From positions 884,577,335 through 884,641,334 of the forward strand of contig OY856410.1 in assembly GCA_963693085.1 (NCBI GenBank): a DNA stretch of 64,000 bases, read 5' to 3'. The DNA comes from Alisma plantago-aquatica. Lineage: Eukaryota > Streptophyta > Magnoliopsida > Alismatales > Alismataceae. Shown here in pieces: positions 1 to 12,219 of this stretch. Numbering within the stretch: position 1 is the first letter of the stretch; the number at the start of each line of letters is the position of its first letter. Under the pieces are notes generated by a model. The model was not told the origin of the DNA, searched no databases, and saw only the letters and a list, made by a program, of their open reading frames with translations. The translations under genes and the position numbers were made by a program.

Positions 1-2084
1 AAGTTCATTAAGAACTTCAGTTCTGTAACATTACCCTAACCAAGTTGACCAGGAAGGAGGTTCCTTTTGTCTAGAATGATAAGCTTCATCGTTCTTTCCA
101 GTCATTGAAAGAAAGGTTGACCAGTGCACCTGTGTTAGTGTTACCTGATTAGGGAAAGGGGTATATTGTTTTCTGTGATGCTTCTAAGAACGGTCTAGGA
201 TGTGTGTTGATGCAGGATAAACAAGTGATTTCTTTTACTTCTCAACAACTTAAGAAACATGAGGAAAATTATCTAACGCATGATCTAGAATTGGTTGCAG
301 TGGTTCATGCGTTGAAGATCTGAAGGCATTATCTCTATGGAGAGACATTCCAGATTTTCGCAGACCATAAGAACTTAAAATACATCTTTTCACAACATGA
401 GTTGAACATGAGACAACGCCGCTGGATGGAGTTAATCAAGGACTACGATTGTACAATTAATTATCATCCAGGAAAGGCTAATGTAGTGGCCGATGCACTA
501 AGTAGAAAATCATCATTTCCAACCATGGACAAGGCACAGTTGAACTCTTTAGTGTGATTTAAATGAGACATGCTTGTCCCTTTGAGGCAAAACAATGTAC
601 AACTTAAAGTATCCTTGTTAGCTGGACTGTTAGCTGGGATGCACATAAAACCTACTCTGAAACAACAGATCAAAGAGGCACAATAGGCCGATACTATGAT
701 TTAGCAAATCATGTCTGAGTATGGTAGTGAGAAACGGGATGGTTTTCATGAGTCAGATGATGAGGTAGTCTATCACCATAGTAGGATGGTAGTACCTGAT
801 CCCAATGACTTAAGGAAGTTAGTATTGGAGGAAGCTCATTCCTCTATGTATGCAATGCATCTAGGGAGCACCAAAATGTATCATAACGTGAAAGATATGT
901 ATTGGTGGCCTGGTTTGAAGAAATATGTAGCTGAGTTTGTTCTGCGGTGTCTAGTATGTCAACAGGTTAAAGCTGAACATCAGAAGCCCACAAGAACAAT
1001 GCAACCCTTACCTATACCACAGTGGAAATGGGATCACATGACCATGGACTTTGTGGTTGGTTTACCCAGAACAACAAAAAGTCAGGATTCCATTTGGGTG
1101 ATAGTTGATAGGTTGAATAAGTCAGCACATTTTCTTCCTATCAAAACAACCTATACTGCTGAGAAACTTGCACATATCTATATAGATGAGATAGTGCGTT
1201 TACATGGGGTTCCAACTACAATTGTTTCTGATAGAGGTTCCCAGTTCACGAGTCATTTTTGGGAATGACTACATAAAGCTTTGGGCACGCATTTAAGGTT
1301 TAGTACTGCCTTTCACCCACAGACAGATGGATAATCTGAGAGAACTATACAAACTTTGGAGGATTTTCTTAGGGCATGTGTCCTTCAGTTTGTAGGAAGT
1401 TGGGATATACACTTGAGCTTAATAGAATTCACTTACAACAATAGTTATCAGCACAATATTGATATGGCACCATATGAAGCATTATATGGTATACGTTGTA
1501 GATCTCCATTGTGCTGGTATGAAATAGGATAATACCAACTTTTGGGTCCTGAGTTAGTGTAACAGACAACTGAGAAGATTAAAGTAGTACAACAACAGTT
1601 GAAGGTTGCACAGGATAGACAGAAGTCATACGCTGATAAACGGTGAAGACCTTTAGAATTCCAAGTTGGAGACAGAGTATATCTCAAGGTCTCACCTTGG
1701 AAAGGTGTTCTTTTATTTGGGAAAAAGGGTAAGTTAGCTCCTAGATTTATGGGGACTTATCCAATCACTGAACAGATTGGAAAGGTAGCCAATAAGTTGG
1801 AGTTTCCACCTGAACTACACAGATTGCATCTAGTATTCCATATATCCATGCTGAGAAAGTGTCACCCTGGTATGGAGTTAGTATTACAACCTGTGGAGGT
1901 AGAGTTAAATGAAGATAAATCCTATGTAGAAGGACCAATGATGATTCTTGATAAGAGAATCAAAAATTTGAAAAATAAAGATATAATTCTTGTGAAAATT
2001 CTCTGGCATCATCGTGGCATTGAAGAGGCTATGTGGGAGTTGGAGGAAGAGATGAGGAGGAAGTACCCTTCTCTTTTCTCTTAA
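1..2084 (+). pseudogene. Element A: 3' end of gypsy pol (RNase H, integrase, chromodomain), decayed
   Basis: This is the end of a Ty3/gypsy polyprotein, cut by the window edge. From about 171 an RNase H domain is readable with its acidic residues in [18 protein letters not shown] and FADHKNL, ending near 510 with the usual [11 protein letters not shown]. The integrase follows: an HHCC zinc finger (about 830-990), then the catalytic core with its first Asp in MDFVVGL and second in VSDRGSQF, and a Glu past a stop. The end (1749-2084) has the GPYPI-like segment and a chromodomain of the Tekay/Del type (ILDKRIKNL, VKILWHHRG, EEAMWELEEEM). Breaks include a one-base deletion near 35-50 and in-frame stops at 321-323, 1266-1268, 1332-1334 and several between 1530 and 1645. 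The terminal stop at 2082-2084 is in the expected place. It matches B's pol closely. It cannot make active enzymes. Confidence 0.93.
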
Positions 2085-2087
2085 TGA

Positions 2088-2122
2088 TTTCGGGGACGAA
2101 ATCCCTGTTAGGGGTGGATAAT
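2088..2122 (+). promoter_or_regulatory. Element A polypurine tract region
   Basis: Just after the pol stop lies a purine-rich run (cggggacgaaat, then aggggtggataa) touching the LTR start TGTAACATCCC. This is the usual place and composition of the plus-strand primer site of gypsy elements. The same run precedes B's 3' LTR (about 23203-23237) and E's (about 63040-63079). Confidence 0.8.
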
Positions 2123-3626
2123 TGTAACATCCCTGACCTGGGTTATGCCTTAACCCTAGAATTTTTTCTTAAGTAAGTCATTTTGATTCTTGTCTTTATC
2201 TTTTGAAAAGTAATTAAGACTAAAGGAGAGCTTATGTTTCAATTTTGGTCCTGTTTGAATAATGTTGAAACAATATTTTACCTATTTTGGACTAAAGTTC
2301 AATTTACCCAATTTAAGGGGTTACCTTGTAAATGTTACATGATAAATGTTCCTCAAGTGTTATAGCATCATAAGAATGAGAATTATGTTGAGGTATGGCT
2401 TGTGGAAGCCTATGTTCCAAGAAGGAGCTTGTTTGAGTAATGCTTGTGTATTGAATGCTAGTTTTGGTGTAATTTGCAGATTACCCAAAATCTAGGGTTG
2501 AATATGTAAAATACCACTTCAAGAGTGTCCCTACTATTTCTTGGTATCATTTGGCGAAAATAAAAAGAATGGGGAGTCTTGTTTGAACTAATTTTTAGGA
2601 GAGATAATCTTGATAATAAAATAATCAAGAGTTAAGCATAATTGAAACCCTAATTTATTTTGTAGCAAAAATAAATATATTAATTGAAGTGCCCATCAAC
2701 TAAAAAGGCTGTGGTTGAAATCCTATAGTGGGAGGACATCCAAATGCTTTGAGTGGCACCGAAATATCTTAAATAAGTGAAGAAATCCACTCACATTTGT
2801 TAATTAAAAAGTAATGTCCACTAAAAATGGATAATGGTATTATAATGATTAAGGTGCTTAAATGGTTGCTTTTAATTCAAGGATAATTAAGAGGATAATG
2901 AAGAAAAAGTAATATGGCTTCGAAGGCAAGGAAGGGAGGGGGCATGTGGCAAGAAAGTGGATGAATTTTCTCCTACTTTCTCTCTCCTAGAAAATTAATT
3001 ATATGTTCTCAATTTTCTCCTTACTTGAAAGGCTATTTTGCAAACCATTTTCTTCCCTTGCTTTGGCCAAGGACTAAGGAGCTTAGGAGTAGTAGGAAAA
3101 TATTCCCCAAGCTTAAGGTAAGCTCCATGATCATCTTCAACCTTGGATTGATGGTTGAAATCGGATTTCAACATTTATTTTCTTCTCTCTTCCATCCAAA
3201 GCTCAACCTTGGCTATCTTTTGCATCCAAAGAGTTGGAAACGAACCTTGGATAGTTGAAGGAGATTCTTTCACCATTAGATATGAGAAGCTTGAAGCTTT
3301 GAAGCTACTTTGAAGGTGGGTTATATAACTTGAACCCATCAATGTTATTATTATTTTCAATTTCTCTTTATATGTTGATCTTTTATTCTTTTCTTGAATA
3401 ATTGATGAATTCATCATATATATGACAGTAGAATTCGGAGGTCTGAAGTTTGATGATGATGACATCATATTAGCACACACCTCAAGAATATAAAAAATAA
3501 ATAGTTTCGATTTTGTATGACCAAATGGTCTCAAACCGTTTAGGGTTAAATGATTTCAAAGTTATTTGATCAAATAGTTTCATCTCTGAATTGACCAAAC
3601 GGTCTCAAACCATTTGAGGACCAAAC
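2123..3626 (+). repeat. Element A 3' LTR, first part
   Basis: The LTR starts with TGTAACATCCCTGACCTGGG directly after the polypurine tract and is homologous to the LTR starts at 3627, 23238, 55056 and 63080. It is cut at 3626 by element B and continues at 28809. A donor-like AAG|GTAAGC sits at 3115-3120, at the same place as in the B and E LTRs. Short ORFs here are incidental. I see no gene. Confidence 0.9.
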
Positions 3627-4033
3627 TGTAACATCCCTGACCTAGGTTATGTACTAACCCTAGGTGTTTTGCCTAATAAATTTGATTAGATGCTTGCTTT
3701 TATCTCTTGAAAAGTACTTAAGGTTCTTGAGGAACTTATATTTCACTTTCAGTCCATTTTGAATAATGTTGAAACATTGTTTTGTTAATTTTGGACTAAA
3801 GTGCAAATTACCCAAGTTGAGGGGTTAATTTGCAAATTTCACATGATAAAGTGTTTGTCTGATGTTGAGACATCATAAGAATGAATATGACGTAGTGGTA
3901 TGGTTTCCACAAGCTTGGGCATCAAGATAAAGCTTGTAGATCAATCCTTGTGCATTAAAACCTAGTTTTGGTGTAATGTGCAATTTACCCACAATCTAGG
4001 GTTCAATATGCAATATATCACCTCTAGAGGGTC

Positions 4034-4340
4034 CGTACCCTGAAGCGCGAGAGTCCCGTAAATGTCCATCTTCAAATCCCCGAGGGGGACCCAGACTGTC
4101 AGGGGCCTAGCAGAAAGAGTCGTTTCAGAACCCGAGAATGAAGGAGAGATTCAGATTCAAGTTCTACTCTTATTCATCTCTTGGAGTCAAATTAGTAAGG
4201 GAGTTCACATCTGGAAATCAATCCTAAGGTGGAAGACCCATGGAGATGAACGTATCTACAACTACATCCTCGAGCGGCAGTAAACACCCAGCGAAGATAT
4301 GGCAAACAAATAAAGTAGCCCTATGTTCAAATCTGACAAT
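4034..4340. other. 307-bp insert unique to B's 5' LTR
   Basis: These bases are absent from the matching place in the 3' LTR (around 23644), where GAGGG runs straight into TCTCTCATG. They are also absent from the A and E LTRs. Only TC is repeated at both edges (4032-4033 and 4341-4342), so there is no transposon-like target duplication and no terminal repeat. The insert looks richer in G and C than the LTR around it. It holds a 73-codon open frame at 4062-4283 that I do not recognise. It could be filler DNA captured at a break, possibly organellar. The origin is not shown by the sequence. Confidence 0.75.
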
Positions 4341-5299
4341 TCTCTCATGTTTCTTGGCATCAAGTAGAGCAAAGAAAATGAGAGGGGTGCCTCATTTGAG
4401 TTATCTTGGAGGAAAGAGAATCTTGACATTAAAATAATCAAGATTTAAGCATATATGGAATTTTAATTTAATTTAATGCAAAAAGAAATAAATTAATTAT
4501 GGAGCCCTTTAACCAAAAGTTCAAGGATGTGTTTGCAATAGAGTTGGAGGATCTTGTGCCTTGCTATGGCACAAAAAGATCTTAGTTTACTGGAAGCCAC
4601 TCACATTAAGATAATAAAAAGTAATATCCACTAAAATGTTGGATATTAATATAAAATTCTTTAAGGTGCTTAATTCCTTTTCCATTAATTCTTGGATAAT
4701 GAAGAGGTTTTGCAAGAACATGAAGGTGTCCTTGTGTCCAAGAAATGGAGGGGGATTTTATGGAAATTATTTTGTATTTAAAGAAAATAATCTTTTTTCT
4801 CTTTCCTTGAAAACCCCTTATGTATATCTTTTTCCAATACACATAAGAATCATTTCCTTAGTTTTTCTTTCCTCACTTTGCTTTGGCTGACCAAGGGAGA
4901 TCTCTGGAAAAGGAAAAGGATGACCACAACCTGTTGGTGAGTTTTGATCATCTTCTACCTCATATTCATGGTGAAAACCATAAAACAATGCTTAATTATT
5001 GGTTTTCTTCACTCGATTTCCAATCCTAGCCATCGTTTTCATCCAAAAGCTCAAGGACGGACCTTGGATAGTTTCTGGAACTCCACCCACCATTAAAGAC
5101 GTGGATCTTGGAGCTTGGGATCAGTTTTAGAGGTGGGTTTTATAACTCAAACCCTTAATCATTGCTATTGCATCCATTTCTATGATAATCGTTGGTTATT
5201 CTTTTCTATTTGATACTCTTTTGGTTCATTGCTGAAATTCCCATGAAAAACGGTTGTTGTTCTTGGTTGAACGGAGGAATATGATTATGAAATGATCTT

Positions 5300-6870
5300 A
5301 TATGTTTATCCAAAGAAAAATCCCAGGTCATACGGTCTCCTTAGTAGCTCAAACGGTTTCCCAAACCATTTGGGAGTAAACGGTTTCAAACAGTTTGGAA
5401 TGAAATAGTTTCACCCAAACCACATGGAAGAAAATGGTTTAAGACCGTTTGGTGAAGTTTACCAGGGTTGACCATTTGGGGATTTGTTCATAATGATCTA
5501 GGTTAATGACCCATCAATTATAATTGATCAACTCTAATTGGTTCATGAGTTGAAGGTCCACCAATCACCAAAACCCTAATCGGGTTAAGTGCTGATTTCA
5601 TAATTGATTGAGTTTGAAACTTGGGTTGATTGACCCAAACGGTTTCAAAACCATTTGGGGATCACCCAAATTGTCTCAACACCATTTGGGGGTCACCCAA
5701 GACCGTTTGTAGGTCTAGGGTTGAGTATGGTCAAGTGTTTGAAGATCCAAAGATATGGTATAAACCCTAATCGGCTAAGTGCTGATTTTGCAAGTGAATA
5801 AGTTGATGTTTTGGGTTGATTGACCCAAACTATTTCAAAACCATTTGGGGATCACCCAAACGGTCTCCAGACCGTTTGGGGGTCACCCAAGACCGTTTGG
5901 AGGTCTAGTGTTGAGTATGGTTAGGTGTTTGAAGATCTAAAGATACCAAGTTGATTTGCAATCAAATGCTGATTTGGTGATCAATCTAGTGATCCAAACC
6001 TTAATTGAATGACATGGTTAATGATGATGTGATGGGAAAATGATCTAAAGACCGTTTGGAGGTCATCCAAATGATCCCAAGACCGTTTGGGGGTCACCCA
6101 AGACTGTTTGGAGGTCTAGGGTTTACTATGGTTAGGTGTTTGAAGATCTAAAGATACTAAGTTGAAGTGCAATCAAATGTTGATTTGATGATCAATCCAA
6201 CGAACCAAATCCTAATTGGTTGACTTGGATTTTGATGTTGACATGGGAAAACAACCTCAAGACTGTTTGGAGGTCATCCAAATGACATCAAGAGCATTTG
6301 GGGTCAGGTCATGTCCAATTTGGATGATGGTTCAATGATTTCAAAGTAACAAATCTCACATTGATTATGTTGAAGGATCAACATTTCTAAACCCTGATCC
6401 AATTGATTCAAACCCTAATTGATGACCAATTGAGGGTCAATTGTGGGTCAAATCAGCTGAATGTTGACCTAATTAAACTCATTTGAAGCATGAAGATAGG
6501 TCCAATTGATGATTGGTTACATGAAGTCAATGATTGAAGGAATAACGTTGGAAACCCTAATTTAATTGGAATGGTTGAGACCCTTTTTGGTCCTTGCAGT
6601 TTTGAGGAGGTTTGGACCAAACGGTCTCAAGACCGTTTGAGTCCAAATGGTCTCAAGACCGTTTGAGTCCAAACGGTCTCAAGACCGTTTGGGACCAATC
6701 GATCCCAAACCATTTGAGTTCATGCATTTTCAAATGTTACTGTAGCAAATGGTCTTCACCGCCTACTTTATTAAACTATTTCAAGTATGCAACCAAGACC
6801 GTTTGAGGTCTAATTTGGTCAAGACCATTTGGGGTCTAAGTGACCAAGACCGTTTGGTGGACAATTAACC
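5300..6870. repeat. Palindrome-rich zone in B 5' LTR (AAACGG...CCGTTT)
   Basis: Dozens of short inverted repeats occur here. Arms such as CAAACGGTCT and AGACCGTTTG are separated by two bases, or AAACGGTTT faces AAACCGTTT. They alternate with gggTTGATTGACCC motifs. The zone at 6600-6700 has them back to back. Many arms have changed CGG to TGG or CCG to CCA. The same zone occurs in B's 3' LTR (about 24640-26160), in A's LTR (28815-29165) and in E's LTR (56450-57070). Confidence 0.85.
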
Positions 6871-7189
6871 AAAACCGCATGGGTACTTAAAGTAATTGAA
6901 GGACAAGTTGATTATTTGATTAATACATGATGTAATCAAAGATGATTATAGTATTTGTACCCTAATGAGGTAGGGTGATTAGTGCCCTTTAAATAGTTAG
7001 ATTTTATAATCATGGTGATAATTATATGACCCATGATGTCAATCCTTCTTCAAGATTGAGTTGACTTAGCCTTATTAAGGCTGAAGTAAATATCATCCTA
7101 TAGAGGATGAGAGAGAGAAAAGACTTCCTACATGAATGATAATTAAGTATTAGACTTCCAATATCTATGAATGCCTAATTACAGTATGA

Positions 7190-7680
7190 TCCATCATAGT
7201 TAGATCATGAAACCCTAATTATGAAGGTTAATGAATCATAACCCTAATTGAAGACATTGATAGGTAAAATCATAATACATGATGATGGTATGATCTTAAT
7301 TCATAATGATGACATGAGAAACCCTAATTTAGGGTACTTTGATGATCACTCCTACTCGAAATGAATAGTAAACCCTAATATAGGGTGATATGATGTGAAT
7401 AGTAAACCCTAATCTAGGGTGATGTGAAGTGAATAGTAAACCCTAATCTAGGGTGATGTGATGTGAATAGTAAACCCTAATTTCAAATAAGGTAAATAAG
7501 AATGTGTAACCCTAACTCTAGGTGATACTTTATAGCATGAAGCTCTAAGGTTGGATAATGAAATGATGAGTCATTTATCCTAATTGAGCTAAGGCGATGA
7601 TTAACCCTAATCGAAATGAAAAAGGGAAACCCTAACCCTAGCAAGGGTATAGTGGTGTAACCCTTGAATAATGATGTCAT
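7190..7680. repeat. Telobox-bearing minisatellite in B 5' LTR
   Basis: AAACCCTAA recurs, often facing TAGGGT to make ACCCTA-nnn-TAGGGT. From about 7319 to 7485 the copies are regular, with a unit of about 34 bases that contains gtgaatagt. The surroundings hold more dispersed AAACCCTAA and AACCCTAA. AAACCCTAA is the known plant telobox, a permutation of the telomere repeat. It is interspersed here, not a true telomere tract. Confidence 0.8.
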
Positions 7681-9504
7681 AATTGTTTTGCAATATGCTG
7701 ATATGAAATTGATGTATCTGTTATCATCTGTACTAATCATGCATGTTTTATGAGATATTGAATATAGTCAGGTATGATCTATGATTCTTTGTTTATTGAA
7801 AGTATTTTATGAGCTTTGTAAGAAATGATATGCTATGTTGCCTAGTGAAAGGTAATAAAAGAGATTGATAGGCTGTAAGAGCCATGTGAAATACCTGCAT
7901 TGCAATTATCATGTTTACATTGACAGATGACTTGACAGCAATACGTTACTTGTCAAAGTTGTAACAAGTATTTTTATGATCTCAGGGTTGAACACCCATA
8001 TTCTGGAATCATGATGAAGAGATGATAAGGGATTAAGTTCCCAATGTTGTTAAAGTTATGAAACGAACTTGATAGAATAATATTCATTCTTTATAGTAAT
8101 TATTATAAAGGTTTATGTTTGAAAACATGCCTGATGCTAAAAGAATGTTGTAATGTACTTAAATAATCAAGTGAAGTGATATCATGTAGATCCCTGACCA
8201 TAGATCCATCATCGTCAACAGTTAGGTGATGGTGAAATAGGTTTTCCTAAGGGAACTCCTGGAGAGCATACTTTTGAGTATGTGGGGGTTATGGACGCAA
8301 ATATACTTACGTCCTAATGGAGGAATTGATGTGAGATAAACATTCAATCTCTCAATCCTTCATTATATGTGTATGCCAGGATGATGTATCACTAATCTCC
8401 TAATGATAATGTTAATGCCGCATCGATGTGAGATAAATAAGGAAATCACTCAATTGCAAAAAAAGTACATCATGCCACTGTAACTCTAATAGCGAAGTTG
8501 CTAGAATACCCTGGAAAGCTATTTTAGTAGAGACACGAGATGTCCTGCATGTTGGTCCTCACACTGATTGAGGAAGATGAGGTCATAGAAATCTGGCTCT
8601 TCTGATGACCTATGTATGGTACTGATTTCAATTTCACAATGGTCGGTTGGAGTATGAGCGGCATACCTCATCTCCTTAGGGCATAAGTATGATTGTAAAA
8701 CGTAATCAGTCGTGTAGCATATTTTCTTAGGGTTGAATTATGAGTATCAATGGTTGATGATACATGGTCTATTATATCATAGTTGGATAAATGATATACA
8801 TGTTCTTCATATTCCTTATTGAATAAATGACTTGCTACTTAATCAAGTTATAACTGGAATGAACTGTGTAGAGAATACTGCTCTACTTAGCTGAGTCAAT
8901 GATTTACATGCTGTTGAATAATTATAATTCTACTACTCATTGTTATTCTATTATCAGCAATAACAATGTTTCTGGGTGAGAGTTATATCTCTCACTGGGA
9001 TAATTTTCAATTGTCTCACCCCCATGGGATTAAAATTTTTAGGTAGACACCGAGGAAGAAGAAACCCTTCAGTGGGTGAGCAGCAACAACAGCAACAACA
9101 AAAACAAGGACAACAGTGATCCTCAGGTGGAGACATTGTCTGTCAAGTCCTATATATAGAGAAAGTCCTATGTGTCGTCTCTATACTCTCAGGTCTTAGG
9201 AGTCAGTAGAGAGTTTGATATAGATCTGATATTTTTTGCTTGATGCCTCGAGATTTTTGTATACCACTTATGTACAGTTTAACTGGGCAGTCAATGTTAT
9301 GGCTCTCGAGATGAGATGATAAAGACATGTACTGATGAATCAGAATGTAAATAACTTACTTTGGTTCTTTATGATAGAGTTTTATAGTTTGTGTATTTCT
9401 TTGCAAAAAGTTTTAAATTTTTAGTGATTTTCAGTAATTCCACCGCTAATAATTTGCTTCCGCATTAGTTAATCTTGTTTTCACAAGTTAGATGCCACAA
9501 GTGT

Positions 9505-9516
9505 TGGTATCAGAGC
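9505..9516 (+). promoter_or_regulatory. Element B primer-binding site (tRNA-Met initiator)
   Basis: TGGTATCAGAGC lies five bases after the 5' LTR end. It is the standard plant retrotransposon site complementary to the 3' end of initiator tRNA-Met, where minus-strand synthesis begins. The following ctctaggttcg is shared with element E (60138-60160). Confidence 0.93.
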
Positions 9517-9633
9517 TCTAGGTTCGCTGAGTCTACAGAGACATAGGACTAGGGTTGTTGAGTCTATTCTAGTATCTTCCAGTCTATCTGATAGTGTCTT
9601 CTGCTCATATAGGAGGAGAAGAGAAAACTAAAG
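9517..9633 (+). other. Element B untranslated leader after the primer site
   Basis: This short leader lies between the primer site and the place where gag should start. It is clearly homologous to 60150-60265 of element E (shared phrases include ggttcg-tgagtctac and acataggact). No gene is seen in it. Confidence 0.7.
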
Positions 9634-10484
9634 ATTTCTGGATCACATGATGAACATGTTGCTGAGAGTAGTGTCGCTTCACCTGGAGGAGGTACAAGAG
9701 ACCAAGGAAGGGAGGAACCTGTGCCTGAACCACCCCAATTCAATCAAGATGACATGAGGAATCCAGCCTTCCAAGCCATGTTTGGGCAATTTATAACTAC
9801 CATGACTCACATGACTGATAGGATGCCCATACCTGCACCTAGGGCACCTACCCATCAAGAAGGACAAGGAGCCGGCAAGATGTTTGAACGACTACACCGG
9901 GTAGGAGCCACGGAGTATGCTGGAACAGCTAACCCAACAGATGCTGACATGTGGTTAACTGAGTTAGAGAAGGCCTTTAGAATCCTGAACATCCCAGAAG
10001 CTAAGAAGGTTGGACATGCTGTGTACCTTCTCAAAGGGAGTGTTGGTCACTAGTGGACCATAGAGGAAGGGAAAATGCCAGGTGTGGAGATTGAATGGGA
10101 AGTTTTCTGACGGGAATTTGTTAAAGGATACTTTCCTAAGACGTTCCTGGATGAGAAAATCTCTTAGTTTGAGAGGTTAAGATAAGGACCAATGAACATT
10201 AGCGAGTACGATGCTAAGTTCATGGAGCTTTTGTGGTTTTTTCTGCATATGGCAACCACAGATGAAGAGAGGATACAACATTTTGAGAAGGGATTAAACG
10301 CTGAGTTGACCACCCCTGTATCTGCTCTGGAGAATAGGGAAAAATTTGCTACTTTTGTGGAGTCTGTCAGAAGAATAGAGAGGTCTGTGACAGAGAAGCG
10401 ACAGACCAGGGACAAGAAGGCGTACCCCCAGTTCCCAGGATCCTCATCCAAAAGTTTCAAGAAACTGAGGTTTTCCATGCCTAC
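9634..10484 (+). pseudogene. Element B gag, first part (capsid region)
   Basis: Gag makes the capsid that packages the element's RNA. The frame starting at 9634 stays open in one phase to 10484, but with stops at 10051, 10108, 10165 and 10183. A Retrotrans_gag pattern is readable: MWLTELEKAFRILNI, then HAVYLLKGS, then YFPKTF, then EYDAKFMEL and a basic tail ending RQTRDKKAYPQFPGSSSKSF. By comparison with element E, whose gag begins with ATG at 60266, the matching codon here is ATT (9634-9636), so the start codon appears lost. The reading frame is cut by element N at 10485. It resumes at 19379 in phase once N and one target duplication are set aside. Confidence 0.88.
10480..10484. repeat. Target duplication of element N, left copy (CCTAC)
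   Basis: CCTAC stands directly before N's LTR start TGTGACGTCC and is repeated exactly at 19374-19378 after the other LTR. A 5-bp duplication is normal for LTR retrotransposon integrase. Confidence 0.92.
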
Positions 10485-11082
10485 TGTGACGTCCCCGGAT
10501 TTTCTAAAACTTAATCTGATGTGTGACGTCCAAATTGAAACCCTCACCTCAGCGAGAATCCCAATTTAAACATCCCACACGAGGCTAAGAAGAAGAAAAT
10601 CGAGGGAGTCAGAAGGAAACAACAGTAGCACATGTACATGAACAATAATAAAACCATACACACATGTTCACCATTCAACATATAATTACAACATGAATTG
10701 TTACAACATTTGATATTACATATTGAACAGCAAACTTAAACATATACATGTACTACCACTAGACTGCAGGATCTTAAGACAACAGGTCCACCTGTACATC
10801 AGCTCGCTATACAACTCTCACTATCCTGGATCTTCAAGAGCATAACCCCAACCTAAACAAAAGATTACATGCGGTACACGTCAGCACAATATTTCAAGAA
10901 TATTGTACTGAGTACGCCTACATGTCTTTTATATACCTCTCATCATATCTTGGCAATAAGATAAAACTAATACTTGGCAGTAACAGAAGAATATAAGAAA
11001 AGCGTATACTTGCACAAGGATATTCATTAACAAAAGAGAACACATATTTTAAGCTTATTTTCCATTATATACCAAGGCCTTT

Positions 11083-11236
11083 ATGATCACTACCAAAGAG
11101 TTAGATCATTTGTACAAGGTGACCACTACCAAAGAGTTAGGTCAGACCACTACCAAAGAGTTAGGTCATATGTACAATGTGACCACTACCAAAGAGTTAG
11201 GTCACTTCCAAGCACACTACCAAAGAGTTATTGCTT
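11083..11236 (-). repeat. Row of five hairpins with constant loop, N left LTR
   Basis: The 15-base loop ACTACCAAAGAGTTA occurs five times, each flanked by complementary arms that differ from copy to copy: ATGATC/GATCAT (11083-11109), TGACC/GGTCA (near 11120-11144), GACC/GGTC (near 11145-11167), GTGACC/GGTCAC (11179-11205) and AAGCAC/TTGCTT (11210-11236, one mismatch). In the other LTR the last pair is AAGCAC/GTGCTT and fully paired. The same design with other stems is in F (46460-46640). Confidence 0.85.
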
Positions 11237-12219
11237 TCATATAATGGAACAGATATATTATGTTTGATGTGTTCATAACAATAAGTATGAAAAGCTCAAA
11301 CAAAATAGTATATAAGAACAATCATTTCAATCAATACCATATGCCAAGTCTTTACTACTATATAACACAAGCATATTGTATAATAAGCCAAGCAAGAGGT
11401 AATGGCGTACCTTCCAAAGAGATAGATCATACTAAACACATCTTCCTCATGTCATCTATATCCTTGGTCAACCCTGATTAAGATAAGATCATATACTATC
11501 ATCAGGTTCTCATCATCATACTTCTCATCTTAACCCTAATCGTGTTCATTAGGGTTTCACTTAGTCATTATGTTATATACATTATTACTTGTCTTCTTAT
11601 AATTAGGTTACTGATTTTATATTCAAGATTAGAGTACATAATCTGATTACCTGGTTACATATGATTATGTGCACATGTTAACCCTATGTTACATGTATTA
11701 ATCATATTAAGGTTTATATCACATTAAGGGCAAACATTATCATATAACATGAATTATGTGTATCATCCTGATCTCATACTTAAATATGAGGTTCCAGATA
11801 CTGATATGAGTCTATTCTGTAAATTCTATCATTTATTGAGCATGCTTGTATTCATTGCATTTTCTTTAGGGTTATTAGCCCTAATTATCCATATAAAGAA
11901 AACTACATGATTTCATACATCAACATGACCGTAACTGACATCATATGCATTATACACATAATTATAGCCTTACAAACATTTTTCCATAATTTTAGGTTAT
12001 CATTTAGTATTTACTACTCATGAACTAAGCATTCTATATCTTACATGATATCCCTGATATTAGTTCGTCAAAAGTCTGATATTATGCTTCTATATTGTTC
12101 TACATATTTTTCTGAGAATTTCGGTATTTTACTTATATTTTTCTGATGCTCGAGCTAATTTCTATGAATTATCTAAGAACTGGATATATTTGAGCATTTA
12201 CCTTGTTCAGCCAATGGAA

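Larger units (their letters stand above)
3627..9499 (+). repeat. Element B 5' LTR (5.87 kb)
   Basis: It runs from TGTAACATCCC to GATGCCACA, five bases before the primer site. It aligns along its length with 23238-28808. The difference in length (5873 against 5571) is almost all due to a 307-bp insert at 4034-4340. In a stretch of about 180 bases near 4860-5040 I counted about a dozen differences from the 3' LTR, so the element is not recent. It has no convincing coding region. It holds a donor-like GTGAGT at 4937, a palindrome-rich zone, a telobox array and an acceptor-like TTTTTAG at 9036-9042. Confidence 0.93.

Noticed and set aside
4636..4890. 84-residue open frame in B's 5' LTR
   Set aside because: AT-rich, hydrophobic by composition and overlapping a minus-strand frame of similar length. 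The 3' LTR copy does not keep it whole.
8954..9136. Cys-rich minus-strand frame (also 28251-28445)
   Set aside because: It is the reverse of a CAA/CAG-rich stretch in B's LTR. It differs between the two LTRs and has no start context or domain.
11083..11236. tRNA or CRISPR reading of the hairpin row
   Set aside because: Stems of 4-9 bp with one loop each do not make a cloverleaf, and the variable parts are paired arms, not spacers.
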